Below, piece after piece: positions 41,531 through 52,888 of a DNA stretch of 64,000 nucleotides (the first letter of the stretch is position 1; every line of letters begins with the position of its first letter). Made by a program: the position numbers and the translations under genes. The DNA comes from Polyangiaceae bacterium (GTDB lineage Bacteria > Myxococcota_A > Polyangia > Polyangiales > Polyangiaceae). The notes beneath the pieces are model-generated. The model was given only the letters and a program-made list of their open reading frames with translations. It ran no database searches and was not told the DNA's origin. The DNA lies in NCBI GenBank assembly GCA_020633235.1, contig JACKEA010000007.1, forward strand, positions 496,001 to 560,000, given 5' to 3'.

Positions 41531-41890
41531 TCAACGCTGTTGGGTCAGGTCACAGCCATAGAAGTGGAACCCCGATCCCTGCGCGTTCCCTTGCCTGAAG
41601 CTCAGGCTCGACATCGAAAGCCGCACTGGAGATTCCAGGTCGCTGACATTCAGCCCGAGGAGGCGCGCCTTGGCGGCGACGGTAGTGATGTTCGCCTGGA
41701 CGTTCGGCGTTGGCGGAATGATGGTCAGCTTCTTGAGCTTTGCTGCAGAGCTGGACGATAGCTTCACGCCCATTGCCGCCTTGCTGATGCCGACTGGCTT
41801 TTGCTTGGGCTTGGGCTTGCCCATCGCCGCCACGGCGACCAGGAGCCCTGCAGTCAACGTCACACCGATTCCGACTTTGGCCCGAAGCAT
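41531..41890 (-). CDS. Small exported protein, unknown function
   Basis: A 119-aa protein with signal peptide MLRAKVGIGVTLTAGLLVAVAAM, a short basic segment (KPKPKQKPVGISKAAMG) and a mostly beta C-terminal part (LSMSSLSFRQGNAQGSGFHFYGCDL). One Cys near the end. No family is recognised. Start is supported by Shine-Dalgarno GGGAGG 6-7 nt upstream. It is divergent from the J-domain gene by 128 bp and followed by a repeat-containing gap. Confidence 0.65.
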   Translation of the reverse strand: MLRAKVGIGVTLTAGLLVAVAAMGKPKPKQKPVGISKAAMGVKLSSSSAAKLKKLTIIPPTPNVQANITTVAAKARLLGLNVSDLESPVRLSMSSLSFRQGNAQGSGFHFYGCDLTQQR

Positions 41891-42018
41891 GCTGTACCTC
41901 CCAAAGCCGGCGGATCCCGCTCGGCCAAAGGCGCCTCCATGGTGAATTCCGTCTGTTTCCCGGCAAACCCGGGATTTGACTGCGGAATTGTGGTCGCAGC
42001 ATCCAGCCGGTCCGTATC

Positions 42019-43371
42019 ATGGGCGTTTGCGTGGTTAGCACTTCCCGCGAAACGATTCCGCGGCGCGTCGAGGGTATCGACATCGCGTCGTTGCCCCTTT
42101 CCCCCACGGACGCGTTCGTGCTGTCGCAGCTCGACGGCACCATGACGCTGGACGAGATCGTGATCGTCACCGGCATGAGCTTGGTCGACGTCCGAGCGAC
42201 GCTGCGACGATTGAAGGAGCTGGGGGCCGTTCACTCGGCGCGCGACCCGCGGACGGACGACGACATCGCGATACCCAAGGAAGAGCGCGTGTTCGCGGGC
42301 TCGGCTCCGCCGCCTGTCGAGGACGTGGATCTCGACGCCGAACAGCGCGAGCGCATCTCGTCGATGTTCGAGCGGCTCGGGGCGTCGTCCCACTATCAGC
42401 TGTTGGGCGTGGAGCCGGATGCAGAAAAGAAGGAGATCAAGAACGCGTACTACGCGCTGATCCCCCTCTACCACCCCGACAAGTTCTTCGGCCGCAATCT
42501 GGGCAGCTACAAGAAGAAGCTCGAAAGGATCTTCGAGCGCCTCGCAGAAGCGGAGAAGGTGCTGACGCGGAAGTCGTCCCGAGAGGAGTACGACGAGTAT
42601 CTCGGCGTGCGGCGCGAGACGCGCGCGTTCGATGCCGTGCTCACGTCCATTCCGCCGCCGCGGCCCTCGACCCCGCCCCTCCCGCCGGTCCCGAAGCTCG
42701 CCCCGGAAGAGAGCGCGCGCGAGCGGAGCCGCGCCTTGGCGCGCCGCTTGACCGGACCCCGGCGCGTGCCCTCGGAAGTGACGGAGCCGGAAGTGTCACG
42801 AGAAGAGCGCCGCGAGCGCGCAGGCCAGTCGATGCGGCAGTTCCTGGCGGCGAAGCGATCGCCCCGCATCGACCGCTTCGTCCGAGCCGGAACCGAAGCG
42901 CTGGCATCGGGGAACTGGGTATCCGCGGTGAACGCCCTGCGCATCGCCACGAATCTGGCCCCTGACGACACTGCGATCCGCGAGCTCTACGAGCAAGCGG
43001 ACGTGAAGGCCACGGAGCACTTGGCCGACGGCTACGAGTCCAGCGCGAAGTACGAAGAGAAGTACGGCCACTGGGACGAGGCCGCGAAGTCGTGGCTGAA
43101 GGTCGCAGCGGGTCGACCTGACGACGCGTCGCCGCTGCGACGGGCCGCGGAATGCTACCTGCACACGTCCGACCCGCGGGAGGGCATCAAACCGGCGCGG
43201 GAGGCCGTGATGCTCGCCCCCGGCTCCGCGGAGTGTCACACCACCTTGGCGCGCGCCTACGAAGCATCGGAGCTGTTGAAGAGCGCCATTGGCGAGGTCG
43301 AGCGCGCGATCGAGCTGAAGCCCGAGTCGACGGAGCTTCGCGACTGGCTGAAACGCCTACAGAAAATGTAG
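42019..43371 (+). CDS. J-domain protein with winged-helix-like N-terminus and TPRs
   Basis: A 450-aa cytoplasmic protein. Residues about 20-75 resemble a winged helix ([20 protein letters not shown]...[16 protein letters not shown]). A J-domain follows (about 120-190): [27 protein letters not shown] (the HPD that stimulates DnaK ATPase) and [10 protein letters not shown] Pro/Arg linker leads to a C-terminal TPR array (about 285-450: [48 protein letters not shown]). It probably recruits Hsp70 to a client or signalling complex; such J-TPR proteins are common in myxobacteria. It stands alone, ending in a terminator shared with hppA. Confidence 0.85.
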   Translation: MGVCVVSTSRETIPRRVEGIDIASLPLSPTDAFVLSQLDGTMTLDEIVIVTGMSLVDVRATLRRLKELGAVHSARDPRTDDDIAIPKEERVFAGSAPPPVEDVDLDAEQRERISSMFERLGASSHYQLLGVEPDAEKKEIKNAYYALIPLYHPDKFFGRNLGSYKKKLERIFERLAEAEKVLTRKSSREEYDEYLGVRRETRAFDAVLTSIPPPRPSTPPLPPVPKLAPEESARERSRALARRLTGPRRVPSEVTEPEVSREERRERAGQSMRQFLAAKRSPRIDRFVRAGTEALASGNWVSAVNALRIATNLAPDDTAIRELYEQADVKATEHLADGYESSAKYEEKYGHWDEAAKSWLKVAAGRPDDASPLRRAAECYLHTSDPREGIKPAREAVMLAPGSAECHTTLARAYEASELLKSAIGEVERAIELKPESTELRDWLKRLQKM

Positions 43372-43372
43372 C

Positions 43373-43406
43373 TGCGCCGGCAGGACGCGAGGTCGCTGCC
43401 GGCGCA
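43373..43406. terminator. Bidirectional terminator hairpin
   Basis: Perfect 11-bp stem TGCGCCGGCAG/CTGCCGGCGCA with a 12-nt loop, in the 46-bp gap between the convergent J-domain gene (plus) and hppA (minus). Strong stem, no U-tract. Confidence 0.55.
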
Positions 43407-43417
43407 ATGGGTCGCAA

Positions 43418-45508
<2,091 letters not shown>

Positions 45509-45659
45509 GGCTTTGCTCCTGGCTCAGGCGAAACAGCTCCGACGCCGGGCGCCGACACCGCGAGATCGCCGGCGACGCCACTTGCCGCGCTGCAGCACGA
45601 CGGAGCGGCCTCCCTATAGACCAAGAATCGTTTCAGAGGAAGCCAGATCGCCCGGAATT

Positions 45660-46508
45660 TCAGCCAAACAGGGGGCCCGTGATGGCCACGAACACGGTCA
45701 AGTCCGGCATCCGACCGAAATACACCGGGTAACCCCCGAGATGGTCCGCCGCCAGCATCGCCAGCGCGTCCGCCAGGATGGCGTCGCAGTCGAAGCCCGG
45801 CGTGCACAGTACGCCTTGGCCAGGCCACGCCTCTGCCCGCTCCGCGAGCTTTCGCGTGCCGCTCACCAGCGCCGGCACCTGGCCATAGCTCTTGTCGGCC
45901 CAGGACCAGCGGAAGCTCTCGTAGGGTTTGGACCAGGAGCCCACGATCTCCATGCGCGCTCCGATCTGGTTGCCGTCGGCCTCCTCCAGCTCGAGCTCAC
46001 TCTGCTCCAGGTGCAGTGACCAACCCACGTGGTTCTCCAGCCACGGAACCAGCTCTCGCTGCCGCGCTTCCCACTTGGGCTGCCCTTCGTGCAGTGCTTG
46101 CAGCAGCTCGTCCCCGAAGAGCAGATCCCCCGGGTCCATCTCCAGGTGCGCGATCACCTGCTTCTTCTCGCCGTAGTCGAAGAGATCCAGACAAATGGGC
46201 CCATCTCCGCGGCGCTCCACCTCTGCGCCGCCCAGCTCCCACTCCACGCCATCGGCCGAAAGCGCCAGCCGCAGCAGCTCGAACGACTGCGCCAGCTGCT
46301 TCTGCGCCGCCCGTGGATCCACCGGCACGCTCCACTCGGGCCGCGCGTTGGAAAACTGCGTGATGCTCGAGCTCACCTCCAGCTCTCCGTTGTGCATGCC
46401 CAGGCCGATCTCCGAACGGATCCACTGCGTGGGCAGGGCGAGCATCAAACGATCGGCCACGGCGTAGCCGGCATCCATCACACTGGGAGCTTCAGTTTGC
46501 ATTTCCAT
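45660..46508 (-). CDS. Cytoplasmic protein, DUF6882-like
   Basis: A 282-aa soluble protein without signal peptide or TM. The C-terminal half carries IVGSWSKPYESFRWSWAD, PALVSGTRKLAERAE and ALAMLAADHLGGYPVYFGR, resembling the uncharacterised DUF6882 family, seen mostly in type VI or toxin-immunity contexts and elsewhere; this assignment is from memory and weak. ATG 46508 is the first base triplet of a repeat arm (46508-46528), and a second ATG lies two codons further (46502). The longer upstream frame is repeat and intergenic sequence and is rejected. Divergent from the OmpA-like gene. Confidence 0.6.
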   Translation of the reverse strand: MEMQTEAPSVMDAGYAVADRLMLALPTQWIRSEIGLGMHNGELEVSSSITQFSNARPEWSVPVDPRAAQKQLAQSFELLRLALSADGVEWELGGAEVERRGDGPICLDLFDYGEKKQVIAHLEMDPGDLLFGDELLQALHEGQPKWEARQRELVPWLENHVGWSLHLEQSELELEEADGNQIGARMEIVGSWSKPYESFRWSWADKSYGQVPALVSGTRKLAERAEAWPGQGVLCTPGFDCDAILADALAMLAADHLGGYPVYFGRMPDLTVFVAITGPLFG

Positions 46509-46651
46509 GTTGGTCCGGCGCGAACCCCGTCGCGTTCCCTCTCGTCCCCACCCGCGGGGCAGCCATAGCACGGCTTGTCACGCGGTCCGAGACGCGACGG
46601 CACGGGGGCGCGCTGGGCGGCCGCGCCGGGGTTCGCGCCGCAGCGACAACA
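46508..46651. repeat. Dispersed palindromic repeat, widely spaced arms
   Basis: Arms 46508-46528 (TGTTGGTCCGGCGCGAACCC) and 46628-46651 (GGGTTCGCGCCGCAGCGACA) face each other across a 99-nt GC-rich interior, in the 297-bp divergent gap between 46508 (minus) and 46806 (plus). TGT-type ends point outward here. The interior contains a small stem (CCCCGTCGCG...CGCGACGGC) that extends the pairing. The remaining 154 bp to the plus start show nothing recognisable. Confidence 0.6.
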
Positions 46652-46805
46652 AGCGTCACCTGACGGTAGCGATCGTCCAGCTGGCGCGTCACCGCGTGGA
46701 GGCGGCGACGCGGGAAACGCCGTGGTTTGTCGCTTGGCACCAGGCTTGCGATGGGTCCGGAGACCGCGCCGCGGTTGGCGCACTTCACCCGAGGACGAGA
46801 GCAAC

Positions 46806-47786
46806 ATCATGACCACGACGTTTCACAAGACCTTGATCGGCGCGCTGATGCTCGGCGCGCTTGCCGTGGGCCAGCCCGACGCGCGAGCGGCCGGATCCTG
46901 TCCATCTGGAGCGACCTCCACGCTGGAGGATTTTCCGCCCTACAAGTACGAGCTACGCCCCGCGCACAACGCGCAGCTGGACGCCATCGCCAGCTCCATC
47001 GCGGCCACCCTGAAGACGAAGTCCGTCAAGCGGGTGCGCATCGTGGGGCACGCGGCGCTGTACGGGAAGAGCGACTTCGCGAAGACCGCGCGCTACCGAG
47101 CGTCGGTGGTCGAGTCCGAGATCCAGGCGCGGCTGGCCGCGCGAGGCGTGAGCTACAGCTCGATTCGCTTCGAGAGCTCCGGTCGCTCCACGGACTGCCC
47201 GGTGGCGACGAACTCCACCCAGGCCGGCCGGGCGAAGAACCGTCGGGTGGAGGTGTGGATCGACACCGGCCCGAAGCCGAAGCCCAAGCCGACGCCCAGC
47301 GCCAAGAAGCTCACGACCCGCGATGCGCTCATGAGTCTGCGCGACAGCACCAGCAACCCGACCACGAAGTGCCTTGCCCAGAAGGTGCTGAACGGCAGCG
47401 CGGATCACGACTTCCTGCCCATCGACGGCTTGAACGCGTTCATGAGCATGCCCATCCAGAAAGTGGGTATCCACGGCTATACGGGCTTCGAGCGGGACCT
47501 GAAGGACTGGTCCAACAAGCAAGTGCAGAGGATCCGCTCCGTGCCCACGAACCAGAGCGATCAGCAGCGTTTCAACAGCGCATTCTTGGGTGCGCAGTCC
47601 GACTTGCTGAAGGGCGTCCGCGCGCTGAAGGAGCTCGACTGCTACGACAAGCGCACGCCCGCGGTGCGAAAGTACATCCTCGACCAGACCAAGCGGAGCA
47701 AGTCCGTCTACAGCTGCTCCGTGGTCAAGGACTTGGTGAACACCATGATCAAGGACGTCCGCGGCATCCACGGCTGCCACGGTTGA
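46806..47786 (+). CDS. Exported OmpA-like protein
   Basis: A 326-aa exported protein with signal peptide MTTTFHKTLIGALMLGALAVG...ARA. Residues about 45-155 resemble an OmpA_C peptidoglycan-binding fold: VKRVRIVGHAALYGKSDFA, RYRASVVESEIQARLAARGV, IRFESSGRS and GRAKNRRVEVWID. A basic Pro/Lys linker (KPKPKPTPSAKK) leads to an unrecognised 160-aa helical C-terminal domain with a Cys pair. It may tie the outer membrane to peptidoglycan. The Arg of OmpA NRRVE is present. A terminator-like hairpin follows. Confidence 0.75.
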   Translation: MMTTTFHKTLIGALMLGALAVGQPDARAAGSCPSGATSTLEDFPPYKYELRPAHNAQLDAIASSIAATLKTKSVKRVRIVGHAALYGKSDFAKTARYRASVVESEIQARLAARGVSYSSIRFESSGRSTDCPVATNSTQAGRAKNRRVEVWIDTGPKPKPKPTPSAKKLTTRDALMSLRDSTSNPTTKCLAQKVLNGSADHDFLPIDGLNAFMSMPIQKVGIHGYTGFERDLKDWSNKQVQRIRSVPTNQSDQQRFNSAFLGAQSDLLKGVRALKELDCYDKRTPAVRKYILDQTKRSKSVYSCSVVKDLVNTMIKDVRGIHGCHG

Positions 47787-47796
47787 GCCCGACGCT

Positions 47797-47828
47797 GCCG
47801 GGAGTCGTCCGACGCGACGCCTCCCGGC
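47797..47828 (+). terminator. Terminator-like hairpin
   Basis: Perfect 8-bp stem GCCGGGAG/CTCCCGGC with a 16-nt loop, 10 bp after the OmpA-like gene and 31 bp before the lipoprotein ATG. No U-tract; it may be a weak or processed end. Confidence 0.45.
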
Positions 47829-47858
47829 TCGGCCGTCCATCGGCTACACTTCGAGGCC

Positions 47859-48539
47859 ATGAAGCGTTGGGGGCTCTTTGGGTGCGTGATGGGGTGTTGG
47901 CTCGCGGCGTGTCAGCCGCAGAAGCCCGCGGACGCGCCGGGTATCGCGCCGAGCCAACAACAAAAGCCCAAGGAAGAGTCGGGGCAGGAGACGGTGGGGG
48001 AGGCGGAGGAGCCGCCGTTCAAGGAAGACGCGGTGCAGGCGCTGGGAGCGCTCGCGACGTTTTGGGCGCTCGGACTTCAAGGCAGCTCCAAGAACGCACC
48101 GACGAGCTGGCACGTGCACGCGGCCTCCGGCACCTGCATGCCGAAGGAGAGCGGCGGATTTCGAGTGGCGAACGAGCGCGTGTACGGACCCGGGGACGAG
48201 AGCGTGACCTTGTGGGACGAGAAGCAGAAAACCGAGGTCACCATGTACACCTATCCGGCGACCCGCGCGCTGGATGCGGAGTTCGACGACGTGCTGGCAT
48301 CGATGGCTCAGACGTGCACGGAAGGGCCGATGGTCAGTGCGGTGCAGGGCGACACCCACTTCGGTGCTTGTGTGCGTCGCTTGGAGGGAGATCTCCTGCT
48401 CATCGAGCAAGCCGTGTTGTTTCAGCGGGCCAAGTGGCTGCACAAGGCGCGCATCACGTTTGCTGCACCCGCGCTCGGAGACTCGCAGGACGCTGCCATG
48501 AGCCTCTTGAGCCAAGCGTTCGCTCCCTGCAATCCGTGA
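47859..48539 (+). CDS. Lipoprotein, unknown function
   Basis: A 226-aa lipoprotein: MKRWGLFGCVMGCWLAAC with lipobox LAAC, a Gln/Glu/Lys/Pro-rich linker of about 40 residues, then a domain with LWDEKQKTEVTMYTYPATRALDAEFDDVL and TCTEGPMVSAVQGDTHFGACVRRLEGDLLLIEQAVLFQ. No family is recognised; the domain is probably alpha/beta. It lies 72 bp after the OmpA-like gene across a hairpin and 56 bp before the radical SAM gene. Confidence 0.65.
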   Translation: MKRWGLFGCVMGCWLAACQPQKPADAPGIAPSQQQKPKEESGQETVGEAEEPPFKEDAVQALGALATFWALGLQGSSKNAPTSWHVHAASGTCMPKESGGFRVANERVYGPGDESVTLWDEKQKTEVTMYTYPATRALDAEFDDVLASMAQTCTEGPMVSAVQGDTHFGACVRRLEGDLLLIEQAVLFQRAKWLHKARITFAAPALGDSQDAAMSLLSQAFAPCNP

Positions 48540-48595
48540 CGGGCGTCACTTGTCGCCTCCCGTCAGCGTGAAACCTTGGCGCTGGGAGGTGAAGC

Positions 48596-50869
48596 ATGCG
48601 CGTCACGCTCGTCGGTCGTCGTCTGGAGCACAACGAGAACCTGGGGCTCTGCTACCTCCGGGCAGCCCTGGAGCAAGCGGGAGTGCGCGTCGCGGTGCTG
48701 TACCTGAACGACGCCATGGATCTGGCGCGGGCCGCGCAGCAGGTGCTCGTCCAACGGCCCGAGGTGCTCGGCTTGGCGCTGGCCGACGGCGGCTCTGCCA
48801 CGCTGCCGCTCGCGCTCGGTGAGGCCGTCACGCGCGCGGGGTATCGTGGGCACATCACCGCGGGCGGACAGTTCGCCACGCTGGCGCGGCACTGGTTGCT
48901 CGAGCGTTACCCATGGCTCGACAGCGTGGTGCGCTTCGCCGGAGAGCGTCCCATCGTGGAGATCGCAGAGCGCGTTCAGCGCGGCGTGGACGTGCTCGGT
49001 GTTGCGGGAGTGACGACGCGAGATGGAGACGGCACGCCGGCGGACGTGATCGACCCGCGTCCGCTGGACTTGTTCCCAGCGCACGACGAGCTGCCCGAGG
49101 TGCTCGGCTATCCCGCGGCGCACATCACGGCGTCGCGGGGTTGCTGGGGACGCTGTCAGTACTGCGGGCCCGCGGCCCTTTCCACCCAGGAGCGGCGTGA
49201 GGGCACCCGCGCCGGTGTGCCGTCCGCAGCGCTCACTGCTCACGGCGTGGGCGGGCTCAAGCGACGCGAGATCACGCGGGTGGCCGACGAGATGGCGGCG
49301 CTGTGGCACGAGCGCGGCGTTCGCTACTTCTACTTCGTCGACGAGCACCTCTTGCCCTACGCGGAGGGCGAAGCGCTCGAATACCTGGCAACTTGGAAGC
49401 GTGCCCTGGCGGAGCGAGAGGTCGGCGCTCTCGGCATTGGCGCCATGATGCGCGCGGATCGGATGACCCCGGCGATCGTGCGCGGCTTCGCTGATTTGGG
49501 GCTGATGCGCGCGTTCGTGGGCCTGGAGATCGCCACGGACGAAGAGGGCCGTCACTTCGGCCGACGGGCGCCAGGGCCGCGGGAGCTCGAGCTGTTCTCC
49601 GTGTTCGCGGAACAGGGCGTGGCCACCGTGGGCAACCTGATGCTGCTGCACCCGTACTCGACACCCGAGAGCATCACGGCAGGTATCGACATGCTCGAAC
49701 GAATGCCCTCCGGGGTGTTCGAGGCCACGCGCATGATGGTCTACCACGGCACTCGTTTGATGAAGACGATGGCCGAGGAAGGTCGCCTACTGGGCAATCC
49801 GCTGCGCTACGGCTACACCTTTGCCGATCCGGCGATGGAGCGCTTCGCCGAGATCTTCACCCGCCTGCGCGGTGAGCTGTTCTGGGACTACAGCCTCGCC
49901 TACCGCACCCACGACGCGTTCATGGCCTTCGGTCTCGCGCGTCGTGTCGCGGCGGAGCGCGTGGAGCGCTCCGTGGAGCGGCGTCTCGAGCGTGCACGCG
50001 CTGACGTGAATGCCCTGTACGTGGCGGCCTACCGGCGCGCGTTGGCGCTCGCCCTCGGTGGCGGCGGCTTTGCCGAGGCCGGCCCGTTGATCGCAGAGCT
50101 GTTGCCGCGTTCGCGGCACATCGTGCGGCAGCTCGACGCAGTGGAACAGGAGCTTTTGACACCCGCGCGGCGCGGGGCGCGGCTGTTCGCGCCGATGCGC
50201 TCGGCGGCGGCCAGCGCCATCACCTTTGCCGTCGCCTGTGGCGGCGAGACGATGGCGAGCGCACCGGCACCGAAGGACGCGAGCACTGACGCGACGGGCG
50301 GCACGGGCGGCACGGGCGGCACGGGCGGCAGCGGCGGCACGGCGACGTGCACGGACGCCGACATCGAGCCGGCGCGCCAGCAAGTCCGAGATCTGCTGGC
50401 GGACAAGCTGTCGTGCTTCTCCGGCGCCGTGACGTTCACACCCAGCGGCCACGAACCGAGCTTCTCGCTCAACGCGTACACCGGCCTGATGAGCTTGCAC
50501 GCCTGCGACACCCCGGCGGCTCAGGCCGCGACTGCGAAGATGAACGCCGCCGCCAACGCCGCCCTCGCGGGCAACGTTCCCGCATGCATTTTGGGCGGAG
50601 GTGTGGGGCCCGTGAGCGTGGACGTGCAAGGCGGCGCCACCAGCGAGGCCGAGCAGATGGCGACCGCCATCAACCAGGCTTGCTCGTCGCTGATCAGCAT
50701 CAACTCGCAGTTCACCATCGTGCTGGATGCCGCGGGCAAGGTTTCGAAGGTGACGTCGGACGCGGCCACGGCCCCGCTGGCGGCGTGCGTGCAGAAGGCG
50801 CTGACGGGACTCACGTTCCCGTGCTTGGCCAGCTTCGAGGTGTGCCCGGAGTACGTGATCGCGGAGTAG
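48596..50869 (+). CDS. B12-binding radical SAM enzyme fused in frame to a Cys-rich lipoprotein-like domain
   Basis: A 757-codon frame. Residues 1-533 form a B12-binding radical SAM protein: Rossmann-like N-terminus (LCYLRAALEQAGVRVAVLYL, HITAGGQFATL), cluster motif ASRGCWGRCQYC (CxxxCxxC), FVDEHLLPYAEG, and FVGLEIATDEEG. From residue 534 (ATG 50195) the reading continues as a lipoprotein-like sequence, MRSAAASAITFAVACGG with a lipobox-like AVAC, a Gly-Thr linker and a domain with eight Cys whose end (KVSKVTSDAATAPLAACVQKAL) resembles AgmX/PglI C-terminal domains. No Shine-Dalgarno precedes ATG 50195; the first start has GGGAGG. Either a true fusion or two products from one frame. The substrate is unknown. 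Confidence 0.8.
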   Translation: MRVTLVGRRLEHNENLGLCYLRAALEQAGVRVAVLYLNDAMDLARAAQQVLVQRPEVLGLALADGGSATLPLALGEAVTRAGYRGHITAGGQFATLARHWLLERYPWLDSVVRFAGERPIVEIAERVQRGVDVLGVAGVTTRDGDGTPADVIDPRPLDLFPAHDELPEVLGYPAAHITASRGCWGRCQYCGPAALSTQERREGTRAGVPSAALTAHGVGGLKRREITRVADEMAALWHERGVRYFYFVDEHLLPYAEGEALEYLATWKRALAEREVGALGIGAMMRADRMTPAIVRGFADLGLMRAFVGLEIATDEEGRHFGRRAPGPRELELFSVFAEQGVATVGNLMLLHPYSTPESITAGIDMLERMPSGVFEATRMMVYHGTRLMKTMAEEGRLLGNPLRYGYTFADPAMERFAEIFTRLRGELFWDYSLAYRTHDAFMAFGLARRVAAERVERSVERRLERARADVNALYVAAYRRALALALGGGGFAEAGPLIAELLPRSRHIVRQLDAVEQELLTPARRGARLFAPMRSAAASAITFAVACGGETMASAPAPKDASTDATGGTGGTGGTGGSGGTATCTDADIEPARQQVRDLLADKLSCFSGAVTFTPSGHEPSFSLNAYTGLMSLHACDTPAAQAATAKMNAAANAALAGNVPACILGGGVGPVSVDVQGGATSEAEQMATAINQACSSLISINSQFTIVLDAAGKVSKVTSDAATAPLAACVQKALTGLTFPCLASFEVCPEYVIAE

Positions 50870-52006
50870 TCAGTCGTCGTGGCGGGGCGGCGGTAGGGTC
50901 ACGTCCTCTCCGCCGAGCCAGCCCTTCTTGCGGAAGTAGAACAACAGCGCTGCCGCCATCAGCAGCATCAACCCCAAGGCGAAGGGGTAGCCGTAGTCCC
51001 ACTCCAGCTCCGGCATGTTCCAGCGCGAGCGGTGCGGATCGAAGTTCATGCCGTAGATGCTGGAAACGAAGGTGAGCGGAATGAAGATGGTGGCGATCAC
51101 CGTCAGCACTTTCATCACCTCGTTCATGCGATTGCTCACGCTGGAGAGGTAGATGTCCATCAAGCCGCTGGCGATTTCCCGGTGCGTTTCCAGCACGTCC
51201 AGCACTTGAATCACGTGATCGTAGCAGTCGCGCAAGTACACTCGAGTGTCGTCGCTCACCAACGGGGTGTCGTCGCGATACAAGGTGGAGAGGGCCTCGC
51301 GCAGCGGCCACACGGCGCGCCGCAGGGTGAGCAGCTCGTGGCGAGCGTGCTGAAGGCGCGCCGGCAAATCCGAGCGCGGTTCGTGGATGGCCTCTTCTTC
51401 CAACAGCTCGAGGCGATCGCTCACGCCTTCGAGAACCGGGAAGTAGTGATCCACCACCGCGTCGAGGACCGCGTAGGCGAGGTAATCGCACTGGGCCTTG
51501 CGCACCTTGCCCAGCGCCTTGCGAATGCGATCGCGCACCGGATCGAAGCAATCCCCCGCTTCTTCTTGCAGCGTGACCACGAAGCGGGCGCCCAAGAACA
51601 CGCTGAGCTGCTCCGTGACGATCTCGTCGCCCGGTTGCACCTGCCGCGCCACCACGTACAGGTAGTCCTCGTATTCTTCGAGCTTGGCTCGCTGGTGGAC
51701 GTTGAGCACGTCTTCCAACGAGAGGGGGTGCAGGCCCAGTACTTCGCCTACGGAGCCGATGACGTCGGCGTCTCCCAGACCGTCCACGTTGATCCAGGTG
51801 ACCGGATACTTCTCCAGGAACGGTCGTATCTCGCTCGCGTCCTGCAGCGACCGCTCTTCCAGCCGGTCCGCGTCGAAGGCCATGACGGAGATGCTCGGCT
51901 TGGGGGCGTTCGGATCCGCCGACAGCGTGCCCGGCGCGGAACCCGGGGCCGTGCGTCGATGCGGTACCGCGTCTTTCTGCTTCTTGCGCTTACCGCGTCG
52001 GGCCAT
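50870..52006 (-). CDS. corA: CorA-family magnesium/cobalt transporter
   Basis: A 378-aa inner-membrane divalent-cation channel of the CorA family. The large cytoplasmic funnel domain contains INVDGLGDADVIGSVGEVLGLHPLSLEDVLN, a long stalk helix, and two C-terminal TM helices: TM1 MKVLTVIATIFIPLTFVSSI with the signature YGMNF immediately after, and TM2 YPFALGLMLLMAAALLFYF, ending in basic residues. ATG 52006 is preferred to GTG 52042, since GAGG lies upstream. Its stop abuts that of the radical SAM gene. High confidence in family; ion preference not decided. Confidence 0.93.
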   Translation of the reverse strand: MARRGKRKKQKDAVPHRRTAPGSAPGTLSADPNAPKPSISVMAFDADRLEERSLQDASEIRPFLEKYPVTWINVDGLGDADVIGSVGEVLGLHPLSLEDVLNVHQRAKLEEYEDYLYVVARQVQPGDEIVTEQLSVFLGARFVVTLQEEAGDCFDPVRDRIRKALGKVRKAQCDYLAYAVLDAVVDHYFPVLEGVSDRLELLEEEAIHEPRSDLPARLQHARHELLTLRRAVWPLREALSTLYRDDTPLVSDDTRVYLRDCYDHVIQVLDVLETHREIASGLMDIYLSSVSNRMNEVMKVLTVIATIFIPLTFVSSIYGMNFDPHRSRWNMPELEWDYGYPFALGLMLLMAAALLFYFRKKGWLGGEDVTLPPPRHDD

Positions 52007-52113
52007 CGATCCTCGCGTACCTCGGGGCTTCGGTCGCGTCACCAGCCACCAAGCCGTGCGTCGCCACTTTGCGCCGTAAATTGACGGGAGGAGCTCGGGG
52101 GTTCAGCTGCTGG

Positions 52114-52554
52114 TCACAACTCGCCGGTCACGACTGCTTTGCCGGTCTCGGCGTCGAAGGGCACGGACGCGTGCTCGTGAACGAACTTCCAGCCGTCGTC
52201 GAATTTGCGCAGGCAGCTGGTTGCGCGTACCCACATGCCGACCTCGGTGCCGTCGACCAGAGTGCCGCTGATTCGAACCAGGAAGTGGCAGAAGGCGAGC
52301 TCGGAGCTTGCGGTGACCTCCAGATCGCGGATCTCGTGGCCGATGTCGCCTCGGTATGCGGAAAGCCACTCGTGCTTTCGAGCGAGCGTCTCGGCGCTAC
52401 GATGTACGAACGGGGCGACAGCATCGAACACGACGACGTCCGTGTGGTTCGCGGCGGTCAGGGTGGCGGCATCCTTGCAGGCAATCGCCCGGGTGCGTAG
52501 CTCGAATAGCTCTCGGATTTCCGCTTCGGCCTTGGGGTCGTTCGTTGTGTGCAT
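52114..52554 (-). CDS. SnoaL/DUF4440-like (NTF2-superfamily) protein
   Basis: A 146-aa cytoplasmic protein of the NTF2-like fold. Features: EAEIRELFELRTRAIACKDAATLTAANHTDVVVFD at the N-terminus, FCHFLVRISGTLVDGTEVGMWVRATSCLRKFDDGWKFVHEHASVPFD near the C-terminus. Family members include ketosteroid-isomerase-like enzymes and stress proteins of unknown substrate. The ATG has AAAGG 6 nt upstream. It is divergent from tgt across the 334-bp gap at 52555-52888. It is isolated on the minus strand from corA by 107 bp. Confidence 0.82.
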   Translation of the reverse strand: MHTTNDPKAEAEIRELFELRTRAIACKDAATLTAANHTDVVVFDAVAPFVHRSAETLARKHEWLSAYRGDIGHEIRDLEVTASSELAFCHFLVRISGTLVDGTEVGMWVRATSCLRKFDDGWKFVHEHASVPFDAETGKAVVTGEL

Positions 52555-52888
52555 GGTGACCTTTCGCGAAGGGGCGCGGCGGGGGGTGAGGTCGCGCGGA
52601 AAATCGGTTGATATGCGAACTAATTGGGCGGCGCGTGAGGGGGCATGAAGGCGGCTGCGCCAACAGCACGCGACGGAGCTGGGATTGATGAGCGCCGAGC
52701 TCTGGCGGCACATCCATCGTTTGTTTCTTGTTGGTCCGGCGCGGAAGCTCCGCGGAGTGTCGTTTCCGCGGCGGGCCGACATCCAGAAGAGGCTGCAAGT
52801 GCGCTGACGCGCAGTCCCAACGCCCACGCTCCATCGCGGGAAGCACACGGAGGCCTCAGCCTTCGCGGGCTGCTAACCTGGCGTCCGC
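52555..52888. other. 334-bp divergent intergenic gap
   Basis: Between the SnoaL-like gene (minus) and tgt (plus). It contains the palindromic repeat at 52729-52785 and an AT-richer stretch, TTGATATGCGAACTAATTG (about 52607-52625), that could hold promoter elements. I see no open frame with coding character, no RNA gene and no other repeat. Confidence 0.5.
52729..52785. repeat. Dispersed palindromic repeat, paired arms
   Basis: Left arm 52729-52746 (TGTTGGTCCGGCGCGGAA), right arm 52763-52785 (TTTCCGCGGCGGGCCGACAT...), loop of 16 nt that itself holds CTCCGCGGAG, a short palindrome. TGT-type ends are outside, as at 46508 and 58321, and the element again lies in a divergent gap. Confidence 0.7.

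Noticed and set aside
46509..46571. N-terminal 21-residue extension of the DUF6882-like protein
   Set aside because: Those codons fall in the palindromic repeat and intergenic sequence and are Arg/Gly-rich; ATG 46508 is taken instead.
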